This document shows positions 43,330-51,374 of a stretch of 64,000 nt of DNA, in pieces. Position numbers and translations under genes: made by a program. The stretch is taken from the NCBI RefSeq assembly GCF_035917675.1, contig NZ_CP109104.1:5332001-5396000 (forward strand), in the 5' to 3' direction. The stretch comes from Streptomyces sp. NBC_01775 (GTDB lineage Bacteria; Actinomycetota; Actinomycetes; Streptomycetales; Streptomycetaceae). The notes beneath the pieces were generated by a model. It did no database searches. It was not told the origin of the DNA and saw only the letters and a program-made list of their open reading frames with translations. The number at the start of each line of letters is the position of its first letter. Positions within the stretch are counted from its first letter, which is position 1.

Positions 43330-44244
43330 CTAGGCGGAGGAGCCGTCCGGCGGGCTCGCCAAGTGCATGGCGTTCACTATCGCGGGTTGCCAGCGGTAGA
43401 ACGGCTCCAGCTTGTAGTAGATCTCGCGATCCGACAGCGTGGTCGCGTAGATGCACTTGCGGTCGGCGCCGGCGAACGGAACCCCGCTCGCGAGCCGCGT
43501 GATCGTCGGCCCGAGGGTGGTCGGCACGAGCTCGGGTTCCGGGACGAGCACGGGGAAGCACACCCGGTCGATCTTCGACGACTCCCAGGAGAACGTGAAG
43601 TACACCGCGAAAGCCTGGGCGCACAGGTCCAGCACGTCCTTGCCCGGCTCGGGAATCCCGAGTTCGCCCATCAACTCGCTGACCCGGTCCGGCGCGAAGG
43701 TGCCGTCCGGCAGGCCGTCGAAATAGATGTTGAGTGTGTGGGAGGTGTAGTCGACCGCGAACAGGCTGGCCGCGCGCAGCCCGTAGCGCGCCAGCAGGCC
43801 GAGGTTGTCCCCCACCGCGGGCGGCATCGAGGCCAGCTCGGACAACTCGTCGAGTGGCTGCGGCCGGCTGCTCGGGAAGAAGCACCAGAGCTTCTGGAAG
43901 CCGGCGGATATCTCGAAATCTCCGCCGGTCCCCTCGACCGGAAACCGCTCCTTGACGTCCCAGAACAGCCGGTCCGCGGCATGGTCGCCGCGTTCCAGCA
44001 GCCCTTCGGCGTGAGCGGTCGCAAGCGGATCCAGATCACCGGTGTATTTGATGTACCGGTAACCCAGCAGCTTCTCACGGCGCGCGCCGGTGGCGATTCG
44101 TAAGGCTACCGATGAGTTGGTGAACGCGGGCTCGAACGCTGCCAATGTTGCTTTGACCTTGTCGGGCTCCAGCGGCAAATCCAGTAGCTGGGCCGACTCT
44201 TCGATGGCGGAATAGATCTCACTGATTTCTACGGTGTTGGTCAC
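43330..44244 (-). CDS. ABBA-fold aromatic prenyltransferase (NphB/Fnq26-like; TTA codon)
   Basis: 304 aa, about the length of NphB (307). Characteristic ABBA-family blocks: EIYSAIEESAQLLDLP, RYIKYTGDLDPLATAHAEGL, LFWDVKERFPVEG, SLFAVDYTSHTLNIYFDGLP, and FTFSWESSKIDRVCFPV. Such soluble enzymes attach DMAPP, GPP or FPP to phenols without an absolute need for a DDxxD motif. GTG 44244 overlaps the cupin stop (GTGA). Codon 48 (44101-44103) is TTA. Context (THN synthase, cupin oxygenase, IPP isomerase) predicts a naphthalenetetrol or flaviolin acceptor (inference). Confidence 0.9.
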   Translation of the reverse strand: MTNTVEISEIYSAIEESAQLLDLPLEPDKVKATLAAFEPAFTNSSVALRIATGARREKLLGYRYIKYTGDLDPLATAHAEGLLERGDHAADRLFWDVKERFPVEGTGGDFEISAGFQKLWCFFPSSRPQPLDELSELASMPPAVGDNLGLLARYGLRAASLFAVDYTSHTLNIYFDGLPDGTFAPDRVSELMGELGIPEPGKDVLDLCAQAFAVYFTFSWESSKIDRVCFPVLVPEPELVPTTLGPTITRLASGVPFAGADRKCIYATTLSDREIYYKLEPFYRWQPAIVNAMHLASPPDGSSA

Positions 44245-44801
44245 TTCTTCCTCTCTTCGGCTCGGTGGTCAGCGGCACCCGGCTGCGAGCGGTTATGGCG
44301 AAGCGGGGTGAATTGCGTGATGTCGTGCTCGCGGCGCAGGTGCTCGATGGCCTCCGGGTCCGGCGGTCCGGGCTCGGCGAAGATCTCCGCCAGCTGGTCG
44401 AAGTAGAACTCGTGCTGGGGTGACGGGTTGACGGTGAACAGCATCCGCGCCGGTGCGCCGGTGCGATTCGCGAACCCGTGCGGGCAGCCCTGCGGGACGA
44501 ACGCGACGCTGCCAGCGGTGGCCCGCACCGGGTGATCTCCGCCGGCGGACTTCCAGTTCGTCCAGTCCGTCGCGGTGTAGTGCTCCGGCTCGAAGGCGAA
44601 GATCTCCAGTTCGCCTTCGAGCACGCAGAACAGTTCCTCGGAGTGGTGGTGCATGTGCGCGCCGACATCGAAGCCCGGCGGCACGACGACTTCGAACACC
44701 GACGCCTTTGAGCCGTCCGCGCCCGTTACCTTGAAGGTGATCTCCTGCGCAGGCGTGATCAGTTTCCGCCCGTGGCCGGGACCAACGACAATGCCATTCA
44801 C
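44241..44801 (-). CDS. cupin oxygenase, candidate THN-to-flaviolin monooxygenase (MomA-like)
   Basis: 186-aa cupin. Motif 1 GAHMHHHSEELFCVLEGEL carries His49, His51 and Glu55, motif 2 is GSVAFVPQGCPHGFANRTG. Cupin monooxygenases encoded beside RppA (MomA of S. antibioticus, as I recall it) oxidise 1,3,6,8-tetrahydroxynaphthalene to flaviolin; here the gene is 48 bp downstream of rppA, so the same role is likely. Start ATG 44801 (ATGAATGGCATT). No P450 of the CYP158 type is in this cluster, consistent with the cupin providing the oxidation. Confidence 0.8.
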   Translation of the reverse strand: MNGIVVGPGHGRKLITPAQEITFKVTGADGSKASVFEVVVPPGFDVGAHMHHHSEELFCVLEGELEIFAFEPEHYTATDWTNWKSAGGDHPVRATAGSVAFVPQGCPHGFANRTGAPARMLFTVNPSPQHEFYFDQLAEIFAEPGPPDPEAIEHLRREHDITQFTPLRHNRSQPGAADHRAEERKK

Positions 44802-44849
44802 TCGGTACCTCGATCGCTCCAGTGGTCCGGCCCGCCCTGTCCGTTCTCG

Positions 44850-45902
44850 CTACACCCAAGTGCCCACCGCCATCTCCGCGGTGATGCCAGGACCGAAGCC
44901 GGCCAGCAGCCCCTTGTGGTCGGCAGCCGCGCTGTCTTCGTCGAACAGGCGGCGCAGCGCGTCGAGTACGACCGCGCTGGCGATGTTCCCGTACTCGGTC
45001 AGCGTCGCCCAGCTGTGCCGGAAGACCGCGCGGTCGACGCCGAGGTACTTGGCGAGGTCGTCCAGGATGCGGGGGCCGCCGGCGTGGATGACGTAGAAGT
45101 CGAGGTCACCCGCGTCCCAGCCGTGGTCCGCTGCGAGCTCGCGCAGCACCGGGGCGAGGGGCTCCATCGTCCCGGGGACCCGGCGGTCGAGCTGGAAGTG
45201 GAAGCCGGTGTCGCGTACGGCGTAGGAGATCCATTCCTCGGTGTTCGGAATGAGGTACGAGGCGTTGCGCTCCATCCGCACGCCGGAGACGCCGACGCCG
45301 CCGCGGGACCGCATCACGGCGGCGGCGACCGCGTCGCCGAACAGCCCGTCGGACAGCAGCGAGCCGATGTCGTCGGCGTCGGGCTGGTAGCACAGGGAGC
45401 ACAGTTCGCAGGCGACGATCAGGACATTGCTGTCCGGGTGGGCCGCGCAGAAGTCGTGGGCGCGGTTGATCGCCGCGCCGCCCGCCGCGCAGCCCAGCTG
45501 TGCGATCGGCAGCTGCCGGGTGTCGTACCGGAACCCCATGGTGTTGATCAGCCATGCGGTCAGCGAGGGCATCAGGAACCCGGTGCACGACACGTAGACG
45601 ATCGCGTCGATGTCCTCGGCCTTCAGCCGCGCGTTCACCAGGGCCTCTTCGATGACTTCCGGGCAGCGCTTCTTCGATTCCATCTCGTAGATGCGGTTGC
45701 GTTCCTCCAGGCCCGGGTGGTTCAGGGTTTTCTCAATGGGCTGGACCAGGTGCCGCTTCTGTACTCCGGTGTTCCGTATCAGTCGGAGAGCGAGTGGCAG
45801 CTGCGGCTTTCCTGCATGTGCCTTCCTGGCAAACTCCAGAGTCTCTTCCAGAGTTATGATGTATTCCGGGACGGCGACGGCAGGTCGACATAATATAGCC
45901 AA
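44850..45902 (-). CDS. rppA: type III polyketide synthase, 1,3,6,8-tetrahydroxynaphthalene synthase (TTA codon, TTG start)
   Basis: 350-aa RppA homologue making THN from five malonyl-CoA. Triad: Cys138 in QLGCAAGG, His273 in VIHAGGPRI, Asn306 in EYGNIAS; SCTGFLMPSLTAWLINTMGF and GFGPGITAEM are family hallmarks, and the N-terminus MAILCRPAVAVPEY matches S. griseus RppA from its first residue. That match sets the start at a TTG (45902-45900) with AGAGGG six bases upstream; there is no in-frame ATG or GTG nearby. Codon 4 is TTA, so translation should need bldA. First gene of rppA-cupin-prenyltransferase-idi. Confidence 0.95.
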   Translation of the reverse strand: MAILCRPAVAVPEYIITLEETLEFARKAHAGKPQLPLALRLIRNTGVQKRHLVQPIEKTLNHPGLEERNRIYEMESKKRCPEVIEEALVNARLKAEDIDAIVYVSCTGFLMPSLTAWLINTMGFRYDTRQLPIAQLGCAAGGAAINRAHDFCAAHPDSNVLIVACELCSLCYQPDADDIGSLLSDGLFGDAVAAAVMRSRGGVGVSGVRMERNASYLIPNTEEWISYAVRDTGFHFQLDRRVPGTMEPLAPVLRELAADHGWDAGDLDFYVIHAGGPRILDDLAKYLGVDRAVFRHSWATLTEYGNIASAVVLDALRRLFDEDSAAADHKGLLAGFGPGITAEMAVGTWV

Positions 45903-46282
45903 TTCAATCCCTCTTGTATTGGCCCAATAACACCATGAGCCGATTCGCGGACGCGGGCTGATTCATGAGTGGCGGCCGAAGGCGAGGCGTTCGGCGATGC
46001 GCTCGCCGAACCGGAACGTGAGGGTGCCCGCTCATGTTGTCGATGCGCACGGCGTTGGGCGCGGTGACTCAAAGCGTGAAACGGGATTGCATTGGGGCCG
46101 CAGCACAGTTGGCGTGCCCTCAACTCGCTGCACAGCTTTCGACATCGGAGGGCACGTGTCAACGCCTCGTGGTGTTTTTGCTGTCGCGGCCGATGCGTCG
46201 GTCATGTACGGCATATCGGACGTACAGGGAGCCGGACTCGCAGGGCGGACGCCGCCACCGCCGGTCGCCCTTGCCCGTGGGC
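45903..46282. other. 380-bp intergenic region upstream of rppA
   Basis: Holds the rppA ribosome site and palindrome at its left end. On the minus strand at about 45964-46030 a short open stretch ends with TFRFGERIAERLAFGRHS and a stop, which looks like the tail of a lost gene, but no start or family can be assigned. The rest shows no convincing gene; codon pattern is weak. Confidence 0.4.
45917..45929. promoter_or_regulatory. palindrome at the rppA 5' end
   Basis: TATTGGCCCAATA (6-bp arms around one C) lies 15 bp upstream of the rppA TTG and directly before the AGAGGG ribosome site. Possible operator or start-site element. Confidence 0.45.
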
Positions 46283-47149
46283 TCAGTGGAGTTCGGGTCC
46301 GGGCCGAGAGGGTGCGGGCGGGCTCGTGTGCGTGGCGGGTGTCTCGTCGTCGTTCGCCGGCGCCGGAGTGTAGACGACCACGTGCAGGTCGGGGTGATCG
46401 GCAGGCGCCAGCCGGTGGTGCTCGAAGTGCTGCACCCCCGCGACCGGGTGGTCGAAGACGCGCATCCGGGAGGTGAAGCCCTCGATGTGGTGGTCCTGCC
46501 AGGCCTCACGGAATCCCTCGCTCGCCCCGAGCAGGCGCTGGATGGCCGGGGAGCCGGCGAGGTCGCCGAGCCGGGGCCCGGCCTCGGCCCGGAACTCGGC
46601 GAGGAAACGGCGGCTCGTCACTTCCCAGTCCGGCAGCAGGTCACGGACGTAGGGATCTGTGAACACCAGCCACAGTAAGTTGCGATCCTCCGGGGCGACG
46701 GTGGCCACGTTCGGGTACAGGTCGAGGTACGCGGCGTTCCAGCCGGTGATCGTCCAGTCGCGGGCGATGGCGTATGCGGGGAATCCGACCAGCGCGTCGA
46801 GCAGCCGCTGCACGTGGCCGGGCGCGGTGCGGGCCGCCGGTTCGGCGGGCTCGGTGAGGGAGACGTATCCGGCCAGGGACAGCACGTAGGCGTGCTCGGT
46901 GCCGCTCAGGCGCAGCGTGCGGGCGAGGGCGTCCAGGACGTGCCGGGAGGGCTGGATGTCGCGGCCCTGCTCCAGCCAGGTGTACCAGGTGGCGCTGACC
47001 TGGGAGAGGGCGGCGACATCCTCGCGGCGCAGGCCGCCGCGGCGGCGAGGACCGGCCGGGGGCAGGCCGACCGCTGTCGGGCTGAGCCGTGCGCGTGTGG
47101 CGCGCAGGAAGTCGCCCAGTTCCTTCCGCCGCTCTGCTGCTGTTCCCAT
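46283..47149 (-). CDS. XRE-family regulator, MmyB-like (TTA codon)
   Basis: 288 aa: N-terminal HTH (LRREDVAALSQVSATWYTWL, EQGRDIQPS) and a PAS-like MmyB domain with WNAAYLDLYPN and FRAEAGPRLGDLAG; the last ~25 residues are Pro/Thr-rich. Codon 158 (46676-46678) is TTA. It is divergent from ilvD (83-bp gap) and lies 380 bp upstream of rppA on the same strand, so it could act on either; neither is proven. A bldA-dependent activator of the rppA cluster is an attractive reading. Confidence 0.88.
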   Translation of the reverse strand: MGTAAERRKELGDFLRATRARLSPTAVGLPPAGPRRRGGLRREDVAALSQVSATWYTWLEQGRDIQPSRHVLDALARTLRLSGTEHAYVLSLAGYVSLTEPAEPAARTAPGHVQRLLDALVGFPAYAIARDWTITGWNAAYLDLYPNVATVAPEDRNLLWLVFTDPYVRDLLPDWEVTSRRFLAEFRAEAGPRLGDLAGSPAIQRLLGASEGFREAWQDHHIEGFTSRMRVFDHPVAGVQHFEHHRLAPADHPDLHVVVYTPAPANDDETPATHTSPPAPSRPGPELH

Positions 47150-47232
47150 GTACGCAGGATATGTACTGGTAGTGGGAGTAATAGCAGTAAGAGCGTCTTC
47201 GCGATATGCCCGCGCGCCACGAAGATGCGGGG

Positions 47233-49074
47233 ATGCCGCAGTTGAGATCCCGCACTGTCACCCATGGCCGGAACATGGCCGGCGCGCGCGCCCTGATGCG
47301 CGCCTCCGGCGTGCCCAGCGCCGACATCGGCGTCAAGCCGGTGGTCGCGGTGGCCAACAGCTTCGCCGAGTTCGTCCCCGGCCACACCCATTTGCAGCCG
47401 GTGGGCCGCATCGTCTGCGAGGCCGTCGGCGCGGCGGGCGGTATCGCGCGGGAGTTCAACACCATCGCGATCGACGACGGCATCGCCATGGGCCACGAGG
47501 GGATGCTGTACTCGCTGCCCTCCCGGGAGCTGATCGCCGACTCCATCGAGTACATGGTCCAGGCGCACCGCGCGGACGCCCTGGTCTGTGTCTCCAACTG
47601 CGACAAGATCACCCCGGGGATGCTGATGGCCGCACTGCGGCTGAACATCCCCACGGTGTTCGTCTCGGGCGGCCCCATGGAGGGCGGCCGGGCGGTGCTG
47701 TCCGGCGGCAAGGTCCGGCGCCTGGACCTTGTCACCACCATGTCCGAGGCGGTCAACCCCGCTGTCTCCGACGCCGATATGGACGCCATCGAGGAGGCGG
47801 CCTGCCCGACCTGCGGCTCGTGCGCGGGGATGTTCACGGCCAACTCCATGAACTGCCTGGTCGAGGCTCTCGGGCTGGGCCTGCCCGGCAACGGAACCAC
47901 CCTGGCCACCCACACCGCCCGCAGGGCCCTGTACGAGCAGGCCGGGCGGACGGTCGTGGAGCTGACCAAGCGGTACTACGACAAGGATGACGCCACCGTG
48001 CTGCCTCGGGCGATCGCCTCCCGGGCGGCGTTCGACAACGCGATGGCCCTGGACCTGGCCATGGGCGGCTCCACCAACACCGTGCTGCACCTGCTCGCCG
48101 CCGCCCACGAGGCCCAGCTGGACTACGGCCTGTCCGACATCGAGGCGCGTTCGCGCGAGGTGCCGTGCCTGTGCAAGGTGGCCCCCAGCAGCGCGTACCT
48201 GATGGAGGACGTCCATCGGGCCGGCGGCATTCCCGCCCTCCTGGGGGAGCTGCACCGCGCCGGTCTGCTGCGCGAGGACGTCCAGGCCGTCCACGCCGAC
48301 TCGCTCACCGACTGGCTGTCCGGCTGGGACGTCCGCGCCACCTCCCCCTCCCCGGAGGCGGCCGATCTCTTCCTCGCCGCTCCGGGGGGTGCCCGCTCCG
48401 CGTCAGCCTTCTCCCAGTCGGCCCGCTGGGAATCGCTGGACCTGGACGCGGCCGGGGGCTGCATCCGCGACGCCGCCCACGCCTACTCGTCCGACGGCGG
48501 GCTGGCCGTGCTGCGGGGCAACCTCGCTCCGGGCGGGGCGGTGGTCAAGTCGGCCGGCGTCCCCGAGGGCATGACCGAGTTCACCGGCGAAGCCGTGGTC
48601 ACCGACTCCCAGGAGGAGGCGTCGGATGCGGTCTTGTCCGGACGGGTGAAGCCGGGCAGCGTGCTGGTCATCCGCTACGAGGGCCCGCGCGGCGGTCCGG
48701 GTATGCAGGAAATGCTGTATCCGACGGCCTACCTCAAGGGCCGGGGCCTCGCCCACTCCGTGGCGGTCGTCACCGACGGCCGCTTCTCCGGCGGCAGTTC
48801 CGGCCTGTCCGTCGGCCACGTCTCGCCCGAAGCCGCCGCCGGAGGCCTTCTGGCCCTGGTCGCCGACGGCGATCTGATCACCGTCGATATCCCGTCCCGT
48901 ACCCTCCACCTCCAGGTGTCCGAGTCGGAGCTCGCCGCCCGCCGCGGCCAACGAGAGGGCTCGGGCTACCGGCCACGCCGCCCCGAGCGGTCCGTTTCGA
49001 CGGCCTTGCGCGCCTACGCGGCTCTGGCCCAGTCCGCCGATACGGGCGCCGTGCGCGCCCTGCCCACCGACTGA
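47233..49074 (+). CDS. ilvD: dihydroxy-acid dehydratase
   Basis: 613 aa, about E. coli IlvD length (616). [20 protein letters not shown] start matches the family, which decides for ATG 47233 over the upstream ATG at 47206. Fe-S cysteines are visible in [10 protein letters not shown] and [28 protein letters not shown] and [11 protein letters not shown] complete the active site. It catalyses the dehydration of dihydroxy acids in valine/isoleucine/CoA precursor synthesis. No ilvC or ilvE lies nearby. Divergent from a TTA-containing XRE gene; followed by a clear terminator hairpin. Confidence 0.95.
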   Translation: MPQLRSRTVTHGRNMAGARALMRASGVPSADIGVKPVVAVANSFAEFVPGHTHLQPVGRIVCEAVGAAGGIAREFNTIAIDDGIAMGHEGMLYSLPSRELIADSIEYMVQAHRADALVCVSNCDKITPGMLMAALRLNIPTVFVSGGPMEGGRAVLSGGKVRRLDLVTTMSEAVNPAVSDADMDAIEEAACPTCGSCAGMFTANSMNCLVEALGLGLPGNGTTLATHTARRALYEQAGRTVVELTKRYYDKDDATVLPRAIASRAAFDNAMALDLAMGGSTNTVLHLLAAAHEAQLDYGLSDIEARSREVPCLCKVAPSSAYLMEDVHRAGGIPALLGELHRAGLLREDVQAVHADSLTDWLSGWDVRATSPSPEAADLFLAAPGGARSASAFSQSARWESLDLDAAGGCIRDAAHAYSSDGGLAVLRGNLAPGGAVVKSAGVPEGMTEFTGEAVVTDSQEEASDAVLSGRVKPGSVLVIRYEGPRGGPGMQEMLYPTAYLKGRGLAHSVAVVTDGRFSGGSSGLSVGHVSPEAAAGGLLALVADGDLITVDIPSRTLHLQVSESELAARRGQREGSGYRPRRPERSVSTALRAYAALAQSADTGAVRALPTD

Positions 49075-49106
49075 CTTCTTTTCAGCCTGCCGTGCGTCCG
49101 CCGCCA

Positions 49107-49144
49107 CGCTGAAGAGGCGGGCGCCATCCCCGGCCTCTTCAGCG
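49107..49144 (+). terminator. ilvD terminator hairpin
   Basis: CGCTGAAGAGGC (49107-49118) pairs perfectly with GCCTCTTCAGCG (49133-49144) with a 14-nt loop, 33 bp past the ilvD stop. Confidence 0.8.
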
Positions 49145-49544
49145 GCAGTCAAGGCCCAGAGCCTGGCACTTGCACGTGGCTGGACCCCGTGACCGACACG
49201 ACGGCGGACGCGGAAACAGGAGGCATACCGACCATGGATCACCTTCAGGATCCAAGCGAGCCAACTGCCTCGGCCATGGCCGGGCCTCCCACCGAGGACT
49301 CCGCTGCGGCCGACCGGACGGCCCGGCGCGGGAGTCGCTCGCCGCGGTCCTCGACCGGAAGCTGACGCCTCGGCCGGAGCTGACGCAGCGTCCCGGCCGA
49401 CCACACTTGCTCGCCCCTCGACCCGGCCACCACCGACCAGACCGACGCCTCGTCTTCGCCAGGGAAACCTGAGCCACCCACTGGTGGTGACGTGGGCACC
49501 GGAAGGCTTCGCGACAGTCGCCCCCGCTCGACGAGTCCGGCAGA
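49145..49544. other. 400 bp without a credible gene, start of a scarred region
   Basis: Short open frames on both strands lack family similarity and good starts. It runs into the XRE-TPR pseudogene and may be older, more decayed sequence of the same gene, but homology is not visible here. Confidence 0.4.
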
Positions 49545-49905
49545 ACCGCAGCGGTCACGCTCCGCGGTGCCCTCACCCTGCGACGAGCCGTAGCCGTCGG
49601 CCGGACCAACCAGGCTGAGAAGGCATACGAGTCCGCCCGACAAGCATCACGGCATGGCCGAGCGGGTGGGTCCTGGCCGGAACGACTACAACACGGAGTT
49701 CGGCCCGGCCAACGTCAGCCTGTATGAAGCCGCCGTCGCCGTAGACCTGGGGGACGGCGGGAGTGACCGTCCGGGCCGCTGAGCACATCGATGCCTCAGA
49801 GCTTTCCGCCGAACGTCAGATTCGGCTTCCCCCCGACGTGGCCCGCGCCCATGCCCAGCGCCGCGCCCGGCTGTCGACATTGCGTGACGAGGCCCCGGCC
49901 TCGGG
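49545..49905 (+). pseudogene. XRE-TPR regulator pseudogene (C-terminal part, at least two frameshifts)
   Basis: Three reading frames each hold a piece of the TPR-like tail of Streptomyces XRE regulators in the right order: about 49549-49650 LRGALTLRRAVAV and NQAEKAYESA; about 49650-49755 GRNDYNTEFGPANV and LYEAAVAVDLGD; about 49760-49905 AAEHIDASELSAERQI and DVARAHAQRRARLSTLRDE. In intact relatives these are contiguous (the GP(T/A)NV...VDVARAHAQ pattern; from memory). The N-terminal HTH part is not found. The gene has been dead long enough to gather several indels. Confidence 0.7.
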
Positions 49906-50022
49906 AACGCCCGCGCCCACCGACGCCACGGAAAGACACGCGCTGAACCGCCGGGAGCGCAGATCCGTTGTGCCTTTCAACCGTGCCGCAAAGCGGCAAC
50001 CACTTCCGAAAGAGAGATCGGG

Positions 50023-50766
50023 ATGCCCAGCGGAAGTTACAACTCCGGAAGTTACGGCTCCGGGAGTTACGGCTCCGGGAGTTACTACTCCGGAAGTCAC
50101 AACTCGAGCGCCAGCCACACCAACCCGGCGAGGCCACCGGTGGAATACGTGCCAGCGGTACCCCGCTACCCCGCCGCGCCATCCTCCATCACCAGCGCGG
50201 CACCCAGCTACCACACCGTGGACCCCCTGCGAGACACACCCATCATTCGCACCGTGGAACCGGCACCCAGCTACAGCAGCCTGCCGCCAGCCGCTCCGGT
50301 CACATCCAGCCGATCGCACCACAGCAGCCACCGATCGCACCACAGCGACCACCGATCGCACCACAGCAGCCAATCGCGCGAGAGCGGCTCCTACTCCTAC
50401 TCGGGCAGCGATGAGCGAACACTCGTTCCGGACACGCGCAGCCAATCGGGCAGCTACTACAGCTACGACGGCCCGTCAACAGCCGTTCCGGACACCCGTC
50501 AAAACGGGCGCGTCAGCGAATGGACTGAGCAGGCTGGGCTTGCGACAGTGAACGAGCAGCGGGCCGGGCGTCTCCCGATTAGGAACACTCCGGTAATTGG
50601 TAAGTACGGAGTAAGTACCTACGCCAACGGCACGCAGGTAATGACCAAGAGGGTCGACAAAGACCCGGAGAAGAAGGAGAGGAAGTCGTCCGACCCGAAG
50701 ATGAGCGTGGTGCGTCATGGTGACGGGCACCTGTCCGTCGTGGAGAAGAGGAAGAAGAGGAGGTAG
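50023..50766 (+). CDS. Ser/Tyr/Gly- and His-rich low-complexity protein, unknown function
   Basis: 247 aa. N-terminus of five SGSY(G/Y) repeats (residues 3-24), a Pro/Ser/Ala middle, a Ser-His-Arg block near 105-125 (SHRSHHSDHRSHHS), a second Ser-Tyr stretch (SGSYSYSGSD, SGSYYSYDG), and a basic C-terminus ending EKRKKRR. ATG 50023, with AAAGAGAG weakly placed upstream. No family is recognised and no domain or signal is visible. Codon use is less GC3-biased than in neighbours, which suggests transfer or recent origin. It is intact while adjoining sequence is decayed. Confidence 0.55.
   Translation: MPSGSYNSGSYGSGSYGSGSYYSGSHNSSASHTNPARPPVEYVPAVPRYPAAPSSITSAAPSYHTVDPLRDTPIIRTVEPAPSYSSLPPAAPVTSSRSHHSSHRSHHSDHRSHHSSQSRESGSYSYSGSDERTLVPDTRSQSGSYYSYDGPSTAVPDTRQNGRVSEWTEQAGLATVNEQRAGRLPIRNTPVIGKYGVSTYANGTQVMTKRVDKDPEKKERKSSDPKMSVVRHGDGHLSVVEKRKKRR
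50029..50100 (+). repeat. 15-bp tandem repeat coding SGSYG units
   Basis: Units such as gggagttacggctcc and ggaagttacaactcc repeat four to five times at the gene start; a second shorter repeat (ccatcgcaccacagc-like) occurs at about 50308-50375. Confidence 0.8.
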
Positions 50767-51140
50767 GGAGACAGGTCCCCCGGCCCTGCCTGCTCCAGTG
50801 GTCGCCCTGACTGATCTCGCCCGGCGCCGGATCAGTTGTCGGGGCCATGTGCCGGCCGGCATCGGCCAAGGGCCACCCTGCCCGTAGCGATCACCACGGT
50901 CGCCGTCCCTCGCTGCCGTGCGACATCGCCGTACGGAGTCACAGAGGCCCCGTACCGATCCAGGTACGGGGCCTCTTGCGAGCAGCGGCACCGTGCCGGT
51001 CGTGGATGTCTTGGTGGACGATTTCCGGCTTGTGGAACGGGTGCGGACCGCTGAACTGCCGTATGCGCAGGCTGAGCAGCTGGAAAGAACCGAAGAATTC
51101 TCCCCCGGCCCCGGCCCCGGCCTCCGTCAACTCGGGAAGA
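50767..51140. other. 375 bp with a terminator hairpin, no gene supported
   Basis: Only the hairpin at 50943-50976 is clear. A plus-strand stretch at about 50997-51140 (VPVVDVLVDDFRLVERV) has a protein-like look but no start or known family. Confidence 0.4.
50943..50976. terminator. 14-bp perfect hairpin
   Basis: AGAGGCCCCGTACC (50943-50956) pairs with GGTACGGGGCCTCT (50963-50976), loop GATCCA. Strong Streptomyces-style terminator 180 bp after the Ser/Tyr-rich gene. Confidence 0.8.
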
Positions 51141-51141
51141 G

Positions 51142-51280
51142 CTGAGGAACCGCGCGGGCGAGCGCGACGGAGCGGTGCTCTCCTTGGTGAGCGCAGGTCA
51201 CGGAATGACGATCATGCCCGCGCTCTCCTTGCTCGAAGTACCGGACTCGGTCGAGATCCCGGCCTGGGACCACATCGCTG
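51142..51280 (+). pseudogene. remnant of a LysR-type regulator C-terminus (tentative)
   Basis: The frame reads RNRAGERDGAVLSLVSAGHG, then MTIMPALSLLEVPDSVEIPAW, like the end of the LysR effector domain (V-x-x-L-V-x-A-G-x-G-x-x-x-x-P). No HTH or start is present; the frame then runs into unrelated sequence and the tRNA fragment. Family call by eye only. Confidence 0.4.
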
Positions 51281-51332
51281 AAGAAGCGGTGCGGGCCGGT
51301 CGTTCGGGCGGTACTTCGTTGCCCATCGTGGC

Positions 51333-51374
51333 GTGCCGCCGCAGGATTCGAACCTGCGGTACCCGCTTCAGGAG
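51333..51374 (-). tRNA. 3' half of a tRNA, probably tRNA-Arg(CCU); likely att remnant
   Basis: On the minus strand: anticodon loop CTCCTGA (51374-51368), anticodon-stem 3' side AGCGG, variable GTACC, T-stem/loop GCAGG-TTCGAAT-CCTGC, then acceptor 3' side GGCGGCA. The pairing 5' half (D arm, acceptor 5' side, anticodon-stem 5' side) is absent: sequence beyond 51375 does not pair. A break exactly at the anticodon loop is what site-specific integration into a tRNA 3' half leaves behind. Phage VWB is known (recalled) to use a tRNA-Arg(AGG) gene in Streptomyces. Confidence 0.65.

Noticed and set aside
44241..44801. Cupin as a sugar isomerase or simple storage-type cupin
   Set aside because: Adjacent to rppA and sharing an overlap with the prenyltransferase, it fits an oxygenase role better; kept as a candidate only.
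44850..45902. Chalcone synthase-like or alkylresorcinol synthase reading of the type III PKS
   Set aside because: The sequence follows RppA from the first residue through the active-site segments, and the cupin neighbour fits THN chemistry.
45964..46040. Short minus-strand frame ending TFRFGERIAERLAFGRHS
   Set aside because: Looks like a lost gene's tail, but has no start or recognisable family, so not listed as a gene.
49139..49609. Minus-strand frame of 156 codons after ilvD
   Set aside because: Arg/Pro/Ser-rich, no RBS, crosses the ilvD terminator and the pseudogene; not a credible gene.
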